This document shows, in pieces, positions 26,024 through 38,262 of a DNA stretch of 64,000 nucleotides. Under the pieces are notes generated by a model. That model searched no databases, was not told the DNA's origin, and saw nothing but the letters and a program-made list of their open reading frames with translations. The position numbers were made by a program, and so were the translations under genes. This stretch comes from Dasypus novemcinctus (lineage: Eukaryota > Chordata > Mammalia > Cingulata > Dasypodidae): NCBI RefSeq assembly GCF_030445035.2, contig NC_080698.1, positions 4,285,501-4,349,500 on the forward strand, given 5' to 3'. Numbering within the stretch: the first letter of the stretch is position 1; each line of letters begins with the position of its first letter.

Positions 26024-28980
26024 AACTCCTTTGTGGTCTTAGGATCTCAAACAGTCATCTACTTCTTGGGAGCTTTTAGTTTTATAAGCAAGTTTTGTTT
26101 TGTTTAAGAAAAAGATAATTGAAAATACCCACTACGTGACTTTTTATTAAGACTAGTACACTTCCCTCCATCCCCCATTGGCAGGGGAACGGAATCTATT
26201 AAGATTCGACCTGGCCCCTCTCGGCCCCGCCCTGCCAGCGCTCTGCCCCGGGCACGGCATGTCCTGAATCAGTGCCCTTTTTCCTTGCATCAGTAAGAGG
26301 CCTGCCCTGTTCTCCTCCGGCATCTCCATGAGCGTCTTCTTGTGTTGGCTCTGCGCCCCCTCGAGCTAACATACTTCCGTGTCTCTTACTGGCCTCTCCA
26401 TCCATGGGGCCTAGAACCCTGCCCGACTGAGGGCAGGAGCGGAGCAGCCGCGGCCTTCGAACGTGCGCTGTGTGCAGGGCTCTGCGGCGCTCCTCGCCTC
26501 CTCTTAATGCCTCCAGCAGCTTCCAGGGGACGTCCATCACTGTTCCTATTTCCATTCTGAAGACAGGGAAACATTCTGAAATAACTTGATTAAAGTCACA
26601 CCATTTGTGTTTTAGTAATTTACTTCTCTCTCCTTTAGCCCTTGGGATGCAAAATAAAACAATTCAAAGATAAAAAGTAGAGCAAGAAGAGGAAGAAAAA
26701 GCTTGGAAAAGAAATAAATGGAAAAATGGCCCTTGAAGAATCCAGTCCCGGGGTGGGGGGGGGGGGTCATTTGCCCTTCTAAAACTTGGTCCCACTCCCA
26801 GTGACTGTTCTTTATTAAATGCTTTGAGTCATGTCAGTTAGCTTTTCACACACCTTTGTGTAGACTTGTATTTCTTAGTTTCTCAACTTTTGAACATTTC
26901 CTTGTTCAGAACTTACTTGAGCCGTAACTGAAAGCATAGTGTGTATTTGTGCTGCCTTGCCTGTCTTTTCTTCTCTTGTAATCACACACCACTTCCCTAC
27001 AAGCAGAGAGAGCTGGTTTGTTTCGGCCAGTGATGCTAAAGAGAACATTTCCCCAAAATTGGGCTTCCTTGTTACTGTTGAGGTTAATAGTAAGTTTTCT
27101 TTAAGGATTTGGGGTCGTTTTCAGTTGATATTTTATACACTTGTTATATTTTTAAGACATCAGCTTTGCATCATTATATTGTCAAGTGTTATCTCCAGTT
27201 TAGCATAGAGAAAAAGTAAAATACCAAATCAGTTTATCCATAGTTACAATTTGAAATGTTGGAAGAAATAATGTAGCTAAGCTCATTTTATAAACATTTT
27301 TGTTCTGTAAAATTCATGTAATGGTTTTTGTTTTAATTACCCTGATTTTTATGTTGATGCATATTTTTGTAAGCCATTTCAAGTGCCTTTTTTTGGAAGG
27401 GTAGGAAAGATAGCCACGTATATATTGTAAGTAAAAATTTTGTGTATTTCCCCCCATATGACGGGCATCGGTAGACTCATGGGATTTACTTTCTAGTTAA
27501 TTTCTAGAATGTAACTTTTATAAAATGGTGATTTAGGTATTAAAGAGAGTAATTATAATTGCTACTTGTTCACAGCGTTGGCTTGGGAGTTGGGGCAAGT
27601 GACCAAAACTAATAGGTGTAAGTTTAACAAAGGGAGTTTAACTTAAACACCTACTATTTAAATTTCCTTTAAGCTACTAGATTTAAGGTTGTAAATTCTT
27701 CTCACTGGATATTTAAAGAACAGGTAAATTCTCACTGACTAAAGAATAGGTGTGACCGCCACCAGTACTCAGATTGCCTTTGAGTGGATGGTGCTGTTTC
27801 CCCTGGTCAGGGCAGTCAGATGAGGGTCAGGGAGCAGCGTGGACGCATGAGCTGACCTGCTGGACTGGGCAGGGGTAATGACAGGCAGGTCTGGAGACAC
27901 TGGTCAGGCCTTTGAACTGGTTCCTTTCATCCTTATTTTTCAGTGTCTTAATTTTAGTAGCTTTTGCCATCTGTTTCATTAACTTCCATTGGAGTATCCT
28001 TAGTAAAATTTATTGTATATATAAGGGCGTGTGCATCTTTTCGGTTTCCTGCTTTTATTGCCTTATTAATACGTTTTAATTCCCTTGGAAAATGACATGG
28101 AACCTACAGTATTTTGGCTTTTTTAAGCTTAAATGGAAACAGCGGTTGTGGGTCCTGTTACCAGATATGACGACGGAGGCCACGTGCCTGCCCCTCCTGT
28201 GCTTCTGAGTGGGGGCTGTAAGCCTTTTGTGGTTTAATTTAATCTTCTGTTATTTGATTACTTATATTACCATATCTGTACTTTAGTTTCTAGAGTGAAT
28301 TATTTTCAATATTCTTCCTAAATGTATGCATCCTTATTTTTATCTGAAAAAACAAAACAAAACAAAAAAAAACCAAAAAACCCCAAATTGTTCCTGTCAT
28401 CAGTATTCTGTAAGTTTCTTCATACAAAATAAACACTTGCTTTTAATTGAGGAGGACTGGAGAAGAGAGATGTTTTTGGATACTTCATTTTTCTTTAACC
28501 CTTTCTTATGCATACTCTTTAAGTAATCCATCTGGATCAATAAGTTAGCATGACTACTGTTGAAGTAGTTTTCTGTCTCATGAAATTATGAGTTGGCATA
28601 TTGTTATCTGCTGTACTTCATTCCAGTGAGGTGTGAAGAACACCCAAATAGGAATTTGATTATCCAGAAAGAATTATGGCCTAAATGGAAATTAAGTGAC
28701 TAAACCAATAATTGATTTCATTCTTAGGGATTATTATGTCCAGTAGTTAGGGCTGTAAAATAAAAATAAGAATTATGTTATTACTTTCTATTATATTAGA
28801 ATTATTATTTACATTTATAAATGTTTGTTGCTATACTATTTCTTTTAATTCATTATATTCTATTTAACCTGACCTTGTGCTCTCTTTAAAATTTGTGATT
28901 TCTTTCAATCTGTTTTTCTATTTATTTTACAATTTTACAGTAAAGCTTTTTGACAGCTTTTAAAAAAGCCATTCATTCAG
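26024..28980. other. SNRK intron, mostly unique sequence
   Basis: GC-richer to about 26560, then AT-rich. A G-run sits at about 26749-26766. Weak MIR/L2-like text occurs at 26520-26610. A poly(CA3)-like A-rich tract lies at 28350-28385. No exon or RNA gene was recognised. Confidence 0.5.
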
Positions 28981-28984
28981 TTTG

Positions 28985-29270
28985 AATAAATCATATGGTA
29001 TTTGAATATATCTCAATAAAACTGCTTAATAAACAAATAAATAATGATGTGAGAATAGCCAGAAATAGCAACTATATATAGCAGGGGGAAGAGAGAGATT
29101 GAGAGGGGAGGTTTGTTATTATTATTATTGAAATAATGAAAATGCTTTAATAACGATTGAAGTGATGAATGCGCAACTATGTGATTATACCAAATACCAT
29201 TGATTATACACTTTGGATAAACTGTATGCTTTATTAATATGTATCAGTAAAATTGATTTATTTTAAAAAA
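28985..29270 (+). mobile_element. L1 3' UTR fragment, relative of 22185-22475
   Basis: The word order matches 22185-22475: CTCAATAAAACTGCTTAATA, a short purine-rich block, a TTATTATTATTA tract, then a TATGCTTTATTAATATGTAT word. The two copies lie about 6.8 kb apart in the same orientation within one intron. Confidence 0.65.
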
Positions 29271-29922
29271 TAGGGTGGCTTGGAGGAAAAATACAACAAA
29301 TATAAGATATGGGGAAAAAAAACACCAAGGCATTTTTCCCCCATCTGATTGATGGGTTTGCTCTTTATAACAAACTAGTCTATTTCCTTAGGATAGTCTG
29401 GGCATATTTCTCTCTTCTCTGACCTTTAGTTTTTCTTCTCTATAAAGTGAGCATGAGTTATGTGACCTGGCTACCTCTCCAAGACTGAGAGAAAGAACAG
29501 CTGAGATAAATTGTGACTTAGCAGACGCCTTCTGGGGTCTCAGAATATTGACATCTTCGTTCTGTCTCGGTGGATTGTTGTGGGAACAACAGCCAGGCTA
29601 GGTGCTTTCCAGTTGATGTTCTTGTCACTGACAAGTAAATGGAGCAGTAGGTCCTTTCAGTGAACATTTACTGGCCCTTCACTGTGTACCTGGCACTTGC
29701 CTTATGAGAATCTGAACGTGAACAGCAGTGACAAGAAGACAGATGCCTTGCCTTCCCTGCCCTACGGGGCTTGAGTTTTTCCTCCTGGGTATCTGCTTTG
29801 AGAGAGAAATGCTGTTGAGGAGTCAAAATAAAATGGTAACTGCTGTTAGCCTGCTTTTACTCCCCTTAGTTCTTTTGGTTTTCTCACTGGTCTGGTAGTT
29901 ATCAGTGTTTCCTTGCGTGTAG
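29271..29922. other. End of SNRK intron with acceptor tract
   Basis: Mostly unique sequence with an L2-like segment at about 29640-29770 (GTGTACCTGGCACTTGCCTT). The final part supplies the 3' splice site: a pyrimidine-rich stretch from about 29857 and the acceptor AG at 29921-29922. Confidence 0.6.
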
Positions 29923-30064
29923 ATATCTGGAGTCTGGGAGTGATCCTTTTCATGTTGGTGTGTGGGCAGCCACCCTTCCAAGAAGCCAACGACAGTGAGA
30001 CGCTGACCATGATCATGGACTGCAAGTACACAGTGCCAGCCCACGTGTCTAAAGAGTGCAAAGA
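29923..30064 (+). CDS. SNRK: SNRK coding exon: C-lobe of the kinase domain (about residues 197-244)
   Basis: This is the first SNRK exon in the window. SNRK is an AMPK-related serine/threonine kinase activated by LKB1, linked to cell proliferation and metabolic control. The 142-nt exon begins with the last two bases of an Asp codon and ends with two bases of another, so it reads 46 whole codons. The peptide starts [12 protein letters not shown], which is kinase subdomain IX with its invariant Asp and the WxxG turn, then [10 protein letters not shown] and [14 protein letters not shown]. The acceptor is TGTAG at 29918-29922 and the donor is GTAAGT at 30065-30070, a near-perfect consensus. The glycine loop, catalytic lysine, HRD and DFG motifs are encoded upstream, outside the window. 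Residue numbers rest on comparison with the human protein from memory. Confidence 0.97.
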
Positions 30065-30889
30065 GTAAGTAAAAAGAAAGCATGTAGGGGCATTGAGCAC
30101 CTCTATGAAAACGAGAAATTTTATTTTATTCCGTTAACATCCCAGGAAAAATTGAAGCGCTTTCAGTATCCGTTTTAATTTTTGAACTTAAGATTTCACT
30201 GTTGTTCAGAGTGTTTAGGGGGATTAACCCCAGAATATGATTTCAAATCTAATATTAGAGTACAGAATGTATTAGTCTGTGTTTAAAATAAGCCTGTTTT
30301 CAGGAAACCCTTTGCAGTGCTTCTTCAGCATCCAGGATTAGTGGTTGCTATCACTTTAAGTGAAGTTGTTACCATGGGAACCGCCTTTTTCTACATCAAC
30401 AAAAAGCAAAACCACCTGCAACATGTCAGTGCTTTTCAGTTCCAGAGAAGAGTTAGGGCTTTCTCTTTCTTGAAATAGAACCTCCATGTACCATTTTAGG
30501 GTTTTCAGAGCGTGTCTCATAATTTTATTCACCCTCCCTTCCCTTTCCCCAAATTGCCTGAAGTTCTCTGTTTTGGTTTTTGTGACTGTGGGATCCCAAC
30601 AACCAAAAGTCGACTCAGGTTGATTATTTGGAATCTAAAGTATTTATAGTACTGTTATATATGCAGTAAGAAAGGCAGTAATGGAATAGAAAAACTGTTG
30701 AAAGGTCAGTATTTCATTGACATTGAGTGATGTTTTTTAATATGAGCTTGGCTGAGATTATAGCCACTACTTAAAGGATTTGGCTGTTGTAACAAAATTT
30801 TGAGCTCTAGATTATGGTACTGAAGACATGCTTCTCTTGTCTGCTGGTAAGAAGGAAATCTCGTACCTTGGGGAATCTTTTCTCCAAAC

Positions 30890-31040
30890 AGAGCACCATC
30901 TCAGATGGTTAGATGGCTAAGAGCAAAGGGAGTCAGACTGTCTGGATTCCAGTACTGCCTTTTCCATTTCCTAGTGATGTGGGAGTGGCGGAGCCTACCT
31001 TATAGGGTTATTGTGCAAATTAAATAATATGTGTAATACG
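30890..31040 (+). mobile_element. MIR SINE relic
   Basis: The order GGAGTCAGACTGTCTGGATT, then ATTTCCTAGTGATGTGG, then TTATAGGGTTATTGTG followed by AAATTAAATAATATGTGTAA matches the MIR layout, with its central part shortened. Confidence 0.6.
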
Positions 31041-31229
31041 AGTATTTGTGTTGATGGTGGGTTGCTATTTTTACGCCATCACTTTTATTCTGTACCCCAG
31101 GAAGCAGGCTGCTGGTCCGGGTACAGGTTGTGTGCATGTTTATAACCCAAGGAGTAGTTCACACACCTTACTGAAAAAACTGAAACAAAAAAAATCTATT
31201 TATTCTTTTTTTGACAATACATCATTCAT

Positions 31230-32700
31230 AAGAATGTACAGAATATGTATGTAATAAAATGAACACCCATGTACCCGTCATTCAGCCTAGGAACTAGAAT
31301 AGTTCTGATCTCATGCAGGCCTTCCCTGTGCCCCTCTCCTGGAAGGATTCTCTTTAACACTTCTGTGATCATTCAGTTTTTCTATTGTTCCTGTGTCAAT
31401 TTTGATAAGTTATGTTTTTAAAGGAGCTTGTCCAGTTCATTTCAGTTTTCATATTTATTGGCTTCGAGTATTTCTACTAACCCATACTTACGTTTTAAAG
31501 TCATAGAATCTATGGGACTGTTGTCCATTTCATCCCATTATTGACCATCTGCCTTCTCCTTTTTGTCTTGATCAGTCTTGCCAGAGATTTGTTAATTTTA
31601 TTAGACTTTTTCAAAGAGCTGCCGTTTGTCTTTAGTAATTCACTACTGTATATTTTTATTGTTGTTTTTCTCCCCTTTTCTGTATTATTTGCTTCCGTCT
31701 ACTTCCTTGGGCTTTTTCTGTTGCTCTTTCTTATGTTGGATCCTCAGCTCAGAAATTTTCCTCTTCTACTGTAATATTTGAGGATATAATTTGCCTTCTT
31801 ACTACCAGTTTGGCTGCATCCTACTGGTTTTGACTTATAATCTTTTTGTTATTACTCAGTTCTGAGTATTTTCCAGCTTCATTGATTGATTGACCAATGA
31901 GTTGACGAGAGGAGTGTTTTAAATTTCCAAAAGTATGCAGTTTTTCTAATTGGTTTTTTGTTTTTGATTTCTAATTTAATTGCATTGTGGTCCAAGAACA
32001 GAGTCTGTATTGTACCAGGTTTTTACAAATTGTTCAGGCTTTCTTAGGACCTGGCCTGAAGTCAGTTTTTTTAAGTGGGTCTTTTGTTCTGGAAAAGAAG
32101 GTGTATTTTCCCATTGTTAGAACTAATATTCTGTATAAACACTAAGATCCAGCTTATTAATTATGCTATTCAAAATGACATCCTTTCAGAGTTCGACTCC
32201 TTGATCTATCAATTACTGACATATTCTTTCACTGTGACGGTGGATTTATTGTTTTATTCTTTGGTCTGCCCTTTTTTTTTTTTTGAGTTTTGAGGCAATG
32301 CTATTAGGTACGAGCAAGTTGAGAGCTGTTTGATCTTCCTGGTGAACTGAGCTTTTGTACCACTGGGCAGTGACTGCCCCTCTTTAGTGCCAGTAATGCT
32401 GGTTGCCTTGAAGTCGGTCTGTGTGTTCTAGCCACATCAGCCTTCTTTTGGTTAGCATTCATGTACTGTGTAGTTAATGGCCTGGAATGAGGTTTTTCTT
32501 AATCCAACCTTTAATTGGAGAGTTTATTCCAGTTACTCTCTTGTGATTACTGATGTATTTATGCCATCTTTTATATGCTTTACATTTGTCATACTTTTAA
32601 ATTTTCCCCCTTTTTATCCTTCCCTGTTTTTGGATTGATCAGTTTTTTTCTTTCAAGTCCCCTCATTTGGCTCCCCCCTCTGAACTAGCTTGGAAGTTAT
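31230..32700 (-). mobile_element. L1 LINE block, antisense
   Basis: The plus strand is T-rich and reads as reverse-complement L1. Typical phrases include a GTCCATTTCATCCCATTATT block near 31525 and a GTTAATTTTATTAGACTTTT block near 31590; 32075-32300 looks like the same kind of sequence. The first part (31240-31380) may be a separate L1M-type 3' end. No intact ORF remains. Confidence 0.65.
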
Positions 32701-33069
32701 AGTCTGTTACTTTAGTGATTTATTTTCCCCCTACCTATTTTGACAAGCACATACATATATGAATACTTAATTTAACGAAATCAATCATTTATAGTTTATC
32801 CTCATCCTAAACAGTACAAAATATTTAGAATACTTTAAATCACCATTCATTACTTTAATAATCTGTTTTTACTCCACAAATTAGAAAACAGTATGGTTTT
32901 ATATAGTCAAAAATTGTTTAGTGTTAGCTGACTATTCAATAAGAACTTGGTTCCTCATCCTTTTTGCCTATCAAAAATAATTTAATTTTTTGAATCTGGC
33001 CTAAATTTAGGTTATTCCCAAAACCTCTGCCAGCAGTCTGTCTTAATCCAGACTTCCCTTCCTTTGCAG

Positions 33070-33282
33070 CCTGATCACACGGATGCTGCAGAGAGACCCC
33101 AAGAAGAGAGCGTCCTTAGAGGAGATCGAGAGCCACCCCTGGCTTCAGGGCGTGGACCCTTCCCCGGCCACAAAGTACAACATCCCCCTCGTGTCGTACA
33201 AGAACCTCTCGGAGGAGGAGCACAACAGCATCATCCAGCGCATGGTGCTCGGGGACATAGCCGACCGCGACGCCATCGTCGA
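33070..33282 (+). CDS. SNRK: SNRK coding exon: end of kinase domain and start of UBA-like domain (about residues 244-315)
   Basis: This 213-nt exon completes the split Asp codon and reads 70 codons. [20 protein letters not shown] is the end of the kinase C-lobe; its Arg in RDPKKR is the conserved subdomain XI arginine. After [18 protein letters not shown] comes the linker, then the start of the UBA-like autoinhibitory segment ([20 protein letters not shown]), which AMPK-related kinases carry after the catalytic domain. The acceptor is TTTGCAG (ends at 33069). The donor at 33283 is GTACGT, acceptable but weaker than its neighbours. The exon's third codon positions are markedly GC-rich, unlike the AT-rich intron on its left. 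The frame stays open for a further 481 nt past the donor, so intron retention would add a novel tail. Confidence 0.97.
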
Positions 33283-35344
33283 GTACGTCTGCGTCCCCAC
33301 CCAGGGCCCCTGCCCTCCCGACCCCCGCGCTCCCGACGAGCCCCACGAAGAAGCCGGCGTGGCCGGGCGGCAGGGCCTGCGGGGCCTTCCCCTCCTGGGG
33401 CCCGTCGCTAGCCCTGCTCGGCTTGTCCACGGTGCTGTCCTCTCCCTTCCTTCGCCTCCTGCCGTGTCCCATACGGAGAGGGAAGGGGGAGGCAGCGCCG
33501 TGGCCCGAGGCCTGGCAGCCGGGGGTTGCTTTGTGAGTCAGGTTTCAGGGGACCATGGCCATGGGTTTCCTGTGTGCCCCCGCCTTGTGCTCCGCCTGCA
33601 GGGCAGCTGGAACAGACGCCTGACCCACAGGCCTCGGCCGTGTGGCCCTCAGCGCCCTGCTGGGCAGCCTGGAGCCCGCCAGGTACACGGCCTTGGTTAC
33701 CTCCTTAGAAACCAAGGCCAGCATCAGCCATCTAAGAAGTTTAAAATCAAAGGTTTACTATAGTGTGGAGATGCAGTTGCTTTGTTTTGGTGACGGTTTA
33801 TTTCCATAAGGGTTTCCTGTCTTTGAAAATACAACACGTTTCAGTAAAAGGAAAAATCCAAGTTATTTAACATGTTGAATGTAAGAGCCGGAAATGATAG
33901 GAAGAGGGTGGACTCATTGCCAAAGGGGTTCCTGTTGAGAGGGCCGCCCTGCCTTGCTCCGGACCTGTGGGGAGGGGCCGCGGGTTGGACCACAGCGGCT
34001 GCGTGGTGACGGGCTGTCCCAGTTGGTGGGTCGGGCCCCTGAGGAGCGCGGTGTCTGTAGAACAGAATCACTGGGAATAAATACATGTTCCTAATTTCAG
34101 ATTAAGTACAGCGTTTTACAAGTTTCCAAGTACTTTGAGTCTTCACAGATTAACCCACAGCTCTGTAAATGGCCTGCCCAAGCAGAGATTAGGGGACCCA
34201 CCACACTTACAGGGACACTTGTAGAAAAAGGGTCTGCATCTGTGAGCAGATGAAAAGCTGTTGGTACCTCTCAGAATTGGCTCAGTGTTTTTAGCTTGAA
34301 GAGTAATAACTACAGTGGAGTCAATATAGAAGTATTTAATTTATAATATAAATGCAATTATAATTTCAAAGGGGAGGCCAGTTGCAGTGTTGCAGGTAAG
34401 TCCCTGGCCCGAATGAAGCAGGAGGTGGGAGTTCAAGCCGCAGCGCCCAGCCAGCTCAGTTCCTGCCTCCGCACACATCTCCATTCTGAGGCAGTGCCTG
34501 GGTTTAAAGCTCCACGTTGGTCTTGCAGCGTATCCCTCAACACAAGCCAGCTGCTTTTTCTGGTACTGGGCTGAAGAAACCCTCTCACAAGAAATTGGGA
34601 GCCTTGAATTTTCCCTGCCCCCATTAGCTTATCCCACTGCCCGTTTTGTAAAATGTGATCTCTGCTGGGTCTTCTAAGTGTTCCCCTAACCATAGAAAGT
34701 TCCTGAAAACGATAGTTGTTTCTGGGCCTGGTGGATCCTGGTGGCTCCTGCATGTGCTGGCAGGCAGCTGCAGAGGCGGCAGGGACAGGGGCCTGGCGGG
34801 GCCTTGGGCCACCAGCCCAGGCAAATAAATGCACTCGCTTCATTCACAGGGGAGGTTGATGAGGACGTGCTCTCAACTCCATTAGTAAGTCTTTATGGCC
34901 TGAAATGCCAGTAAAATGCAGTAAAAACATACAAATGTTTCCTCTTTTCCGGTAGGTACCAGCTTTTCATGCACAGTCATGTAACAGACATCTTCATTCG
35001 TACTTCTAAATGGAAGCAAGTAAACCAGTTTAGCACAAATGCTTTGACACAAATTAAATTTTTGGATAATCTGTACAGATTTTTGGAAGTTTCATTACTT
35101 TTCCTTTCACATCTTAAAGCTGACCCAGCTATGGTCAGGATTTTAGATTTTTCTCACAAACACATTTTTATGCAGTTTTTTAGGATTTCAAGAGTGACCT
35201 AAATAGCTACCGAGATTTCTTTTTTCTAGTTTTCGTTTTGCATAATTTTTCAGTGGTTCGTAGTTTGTGTGTGTTCATCAGTTCTGCTGCTTATAAAAAG
35301 AAGACCTGAAGTGACCTGCGCTCGCTCTCGCCCTGTCTCCCCAG
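33283..35344. other. SNRK intron
   Basis: A 2062-bp intron with a GTACGT donor and an acceptor in CTGTCTCCCCAG. The first 480 bp are GC-rich and open in the exon's frame. The segment around 34360-34845 has balanced composition and may contain an old unidentified repeat. No further exon is seen. Confidence 0.8.
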
Positions 35345-35479
35345 AGCCCTGGAAACTAACAGGTACAACCACATCACCGCCACCTACTTCCTGCTCGCCG
35401 AGCGGGTCCTGCGCGAAAAGCAAGAGAAGGAGATACAGACCAGGTCTGCAAGCCCTAGCAGCATCAAGGCCCAGTTTAG
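35345..35479 (+). CDS. SNRK: SNRK coding exon: rest of UBA-like domain (about residues 315-360)
   Basis: A 135-nt exon that completes a split Glu codon (GA|A) and reads 44 codons. The peptide begins [20 protein letters not shown], the second half of the UBA-like domain, followed by a basic/acidic helix ([10 protein letters not shown]) and the linker [12 protein letters not shown]. It ends with two bases of an Arg codon (AG|G). The acceptor is CCCCAG ending at 35344, and the donor is GTGAGA at 35480. The UBA-like domain packs on the back of the catalytic domain in LKB1-dependent kinases and is needed for efficient activation. If the donor were skipped, the frame would hit TGA at once. Confidence 0.97.
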
Positions 35480-35844
35480 GTGAGAAAGCGTCTCTGCCTG
35501 TAGCGAGTTCGCGTTCTGAAACGGGGGACTCGGTTTGAATGCTTCCTCGCTGGTGAGGGCGCAGCTCGGCCGCCGCCCCCTGGACCCGCGTGGGCGCGGC
35601 CCTCGGCCACCGATGCCATCCCAGGCGCCGTGCGAAGAGGGCCGCGTTGGAGAAGCAGCCTCACAGCAGGTGGCTGGCTGGCTGATACTTATGTCATTTT
35701 CTTTAGCTTTTCATCCTAAGAATGATGCTGGAATTTTCCGTCAGTTATTTGAAATAACTTTTAAAATATAAATGGCATTTCTGTGTCATTCCAGCGTGAT
35801 CGTTGTGTCAGGATTTCAGGGACTAGACAGGTGAGCCCGTTGAC

Positions 35845-35910
35845 TGATGAGCTGCTTGGCCCTGGGCAGGCCACTTACGCTCCTGACTCGGTTTCCTGCT
35901 CTGTGCCTCC
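35845..35910 (+). mobile_element. MIR SINE core relic
   Basis: The phrase GGCCCTGGGCAGGCCACTTA followed by a CTCGGTTTCCTGCTCTG word corresponds to the MIR core. It is short and degraded. Confidence 0.5.
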
Positions 35911-38129
35911 CGGTGGCGGTGAGGGCAGTGAGCGGCGCGCTTGGGCTCCTCTGCTGCTGCCGTCGCCAGGAGCGTTTGCTGCCATGACCGCTTCCGTCGT
36001 GAGCGCTGCTCCCCGCCTCGCCCCCACCCCCCTACTCTTCCTGTTTTTCTCCTGCGCTGTTAGCTCTCCACTGACAACCAGAGCCTAGAAGAGGTTTGCT
36101 TCTTTAGGTCGTCATCATGAAATTGATTTAGAGTGGATTTATCTTTATTCGTTTGCATGGAATTGTGTAATGGTCATATACAGAAGCGTGCTCCTGATGC
36201 TGAATAAATCTGTTCTCACATCTAAATACACATAAATATGTATGTGCATGTATGTATTATTATTATTGAAAAAGAGAAAACCACCTGGGTTTTAAGTTAC
36301 TTGCAGTCAGCCTGTCGTGTCATTTGTTGCCTGGGGGCAGTGCAGAGAGAAAAGGAAAGCATTGCTGGGTTGCTGAGAATCAGAAGTTTGGAAGGTTAGT
36401 CTCCTGGACAGTGAACGCAGTGACGTCACCCACACCTGGCTGGCTCCTTCTGCAAAGGGAACTCGGCGCGGCACGTGGGGTCGGCCTGGGCGAGGGCTGG
36501 CCTGGGCAGCGGGCGGCGCTGAGATGGGGCTGTCCAGTCCTGCTCCCTCAAGTGGGAAGAGCCCTAGGACCAGCCGGTCACTGCGCACTTGGCGCACGGG
36601 ATCTGAGGGCACCTCTGTTCGTTAGAGGAGAGCACTTGGGTTTGAGCTGTTCCCTGTTGAGCCAACCATGTCCCGGCCCATAGGAAGTTGATCACATCGG
36701 TCACTGAATTGAACAGCTTTACTTCACCGTAGAAATTAAGAAACCAGCAGTAGCTGTGAGGAGATGCTGGAGCCTTCGCGGCTGCTGTCCTCTGCCCTCC
36801 GGAGAGGGGCTGCTCCGGGCCCCCCTCCCTGGGCGATGGCGCACTGACGGGCGGGGCCTGCTCCCTGCCCTCTCCGCACTGTCACCGCCTCTGTATTGGC
36901 AGCGCCCGGACTGCACTTGCTCCTGATGCTGGATGGACCTTCGGGTCAGAGCGCAGTGGAAGCCCCGAGGGAGCCGGGACCGTGGCTGAAGCACAGCCAG
37001 TCCAGGGGAGGTGAGGCCGGGAGGGAAGCGCCACCGCGGAGGACAGGGCCCCACTCCTTGGGGTCAGGTAGGTGACGGAGGGGAGCTGGTGACGAGACTG
37101 GGGGGGCCGCTGTAGCTGGTGCCCCTGCTGGCTGCTGGTGTCTTCCAGGCAGTGGGTGGCTAGCAGGAGGGCAGGGAGTTGGCCTGTGGGTTCTGGGGTC
37201 AGGGGCAGGGTCCTCGGCCTGGACACGGGGCCCTGCTGGGGAACGAAGTGGAGAGGACGCCCAGTCTCAGGAGTCTGGGTGTAAGACGCAGCTCAACCCA
37301 GGGGAGAAGTGCTTGTCCAGACGGAACCCGGCGCTGGTGGGGGCTGCGCGCGAGGTGGTGACTCCCATAGCCTAAGGCTGCTTAGATTCCGGAGCTGGTT
37401 CTGGTTCAAATACCCCAGAGGTCGACGTTGCCACTCAAGGCTGTGGATAAGCGAGGGGCTGCCCCCACACTCGCGTGCAGGCCCGAGAGGCAGAGGCGCT
37501 TCGGGCCGTACCAGATAGGGCTTCTGTGCAGCCTGCAGAGCCTGCCTCCAGCCTCCAGCCTCCAGCCTGCTGGAGAGGAGGCGGGTGGCACCTGCGCGAG
37601 CACGAGGGACTGCCCTCGGGAAGTGCTGTGTGACGAACGGGAGGTCTCTGGGCTTACTCTAAGTAGGGTGTGGCTGCCCACTGTCACTGGCAGTTGCTCT
37701 GTGACCGCTTGAGGGAATGCTGCACCTGGGCCTCAGCTCTGGGGTCCTCGGTTACGGGCTTGTCCCACGGAGGGGGTGTGTGCAGATGTCCTGAGCCAGG
37801 GTGCGTGTGGCTGTGGTGGTGGGGGCTCTGCACACAGTGGTCACCGCCAGCTCACGCTCACCCGACTGCTGGGTAGACCTAGGTGACTTCACAGCGTCAG
37901 GGCTCCAAGGTTGGCTAGACACCCGGTGTGGGCAAGGCTGCTGCGGGAGAAGGCCAGAGAGTCCTCTGGGCACCTGACCGCACAGCAGGGGCGCACTGCC
38001 CAGCGTCCTCTCAGAGACGGGAAGAGCCGCTGAGGCCCTGGCGCTGGCCTTGTGGGGTCGGGCCGTTGGGCAGGAAAGCACAGGGCTGCAGGACGAAGCC
38101 ACTGCCCTGAGGGGTAGCAGCCTTTGGAC

Positions 38130-38262
38130 CCAACCAGTCGCAGAGTCTGTGTGACCTTGGGCAGACTTCTTACCCTCTCTGGGTCCTGATTGCTTCTATG
38201 AAAGGGGGTGATAATAGCACCTGCTTCCTGGAGTTGCGGGGTTAAATGATTCAGACCTGTCC
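38130..38262 (+). mobile_element. MIR SINE relic
   Basis: A clear MIR: GTGTGACCTTGGGCAGACTT at about 38150, then CCCTCTCTGGGTCCTGATTG, then GGTGATAATAGCACCTGCTT and a GGGTTAAATGATTC tail, in the canonical order. Confidence 0.85.

Larger units (their letters stand above)
30065..33069. other. SNRK intron between kinase exons
   Basis: A 3005-bp intron with a GTAAGT donor and a CCTTTGCAG acceptor. It holds a MIR relic (about 30890-31040) and an antisense L1 block (about 31230-32700). I see no additional exon. Confidence 0.85.
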
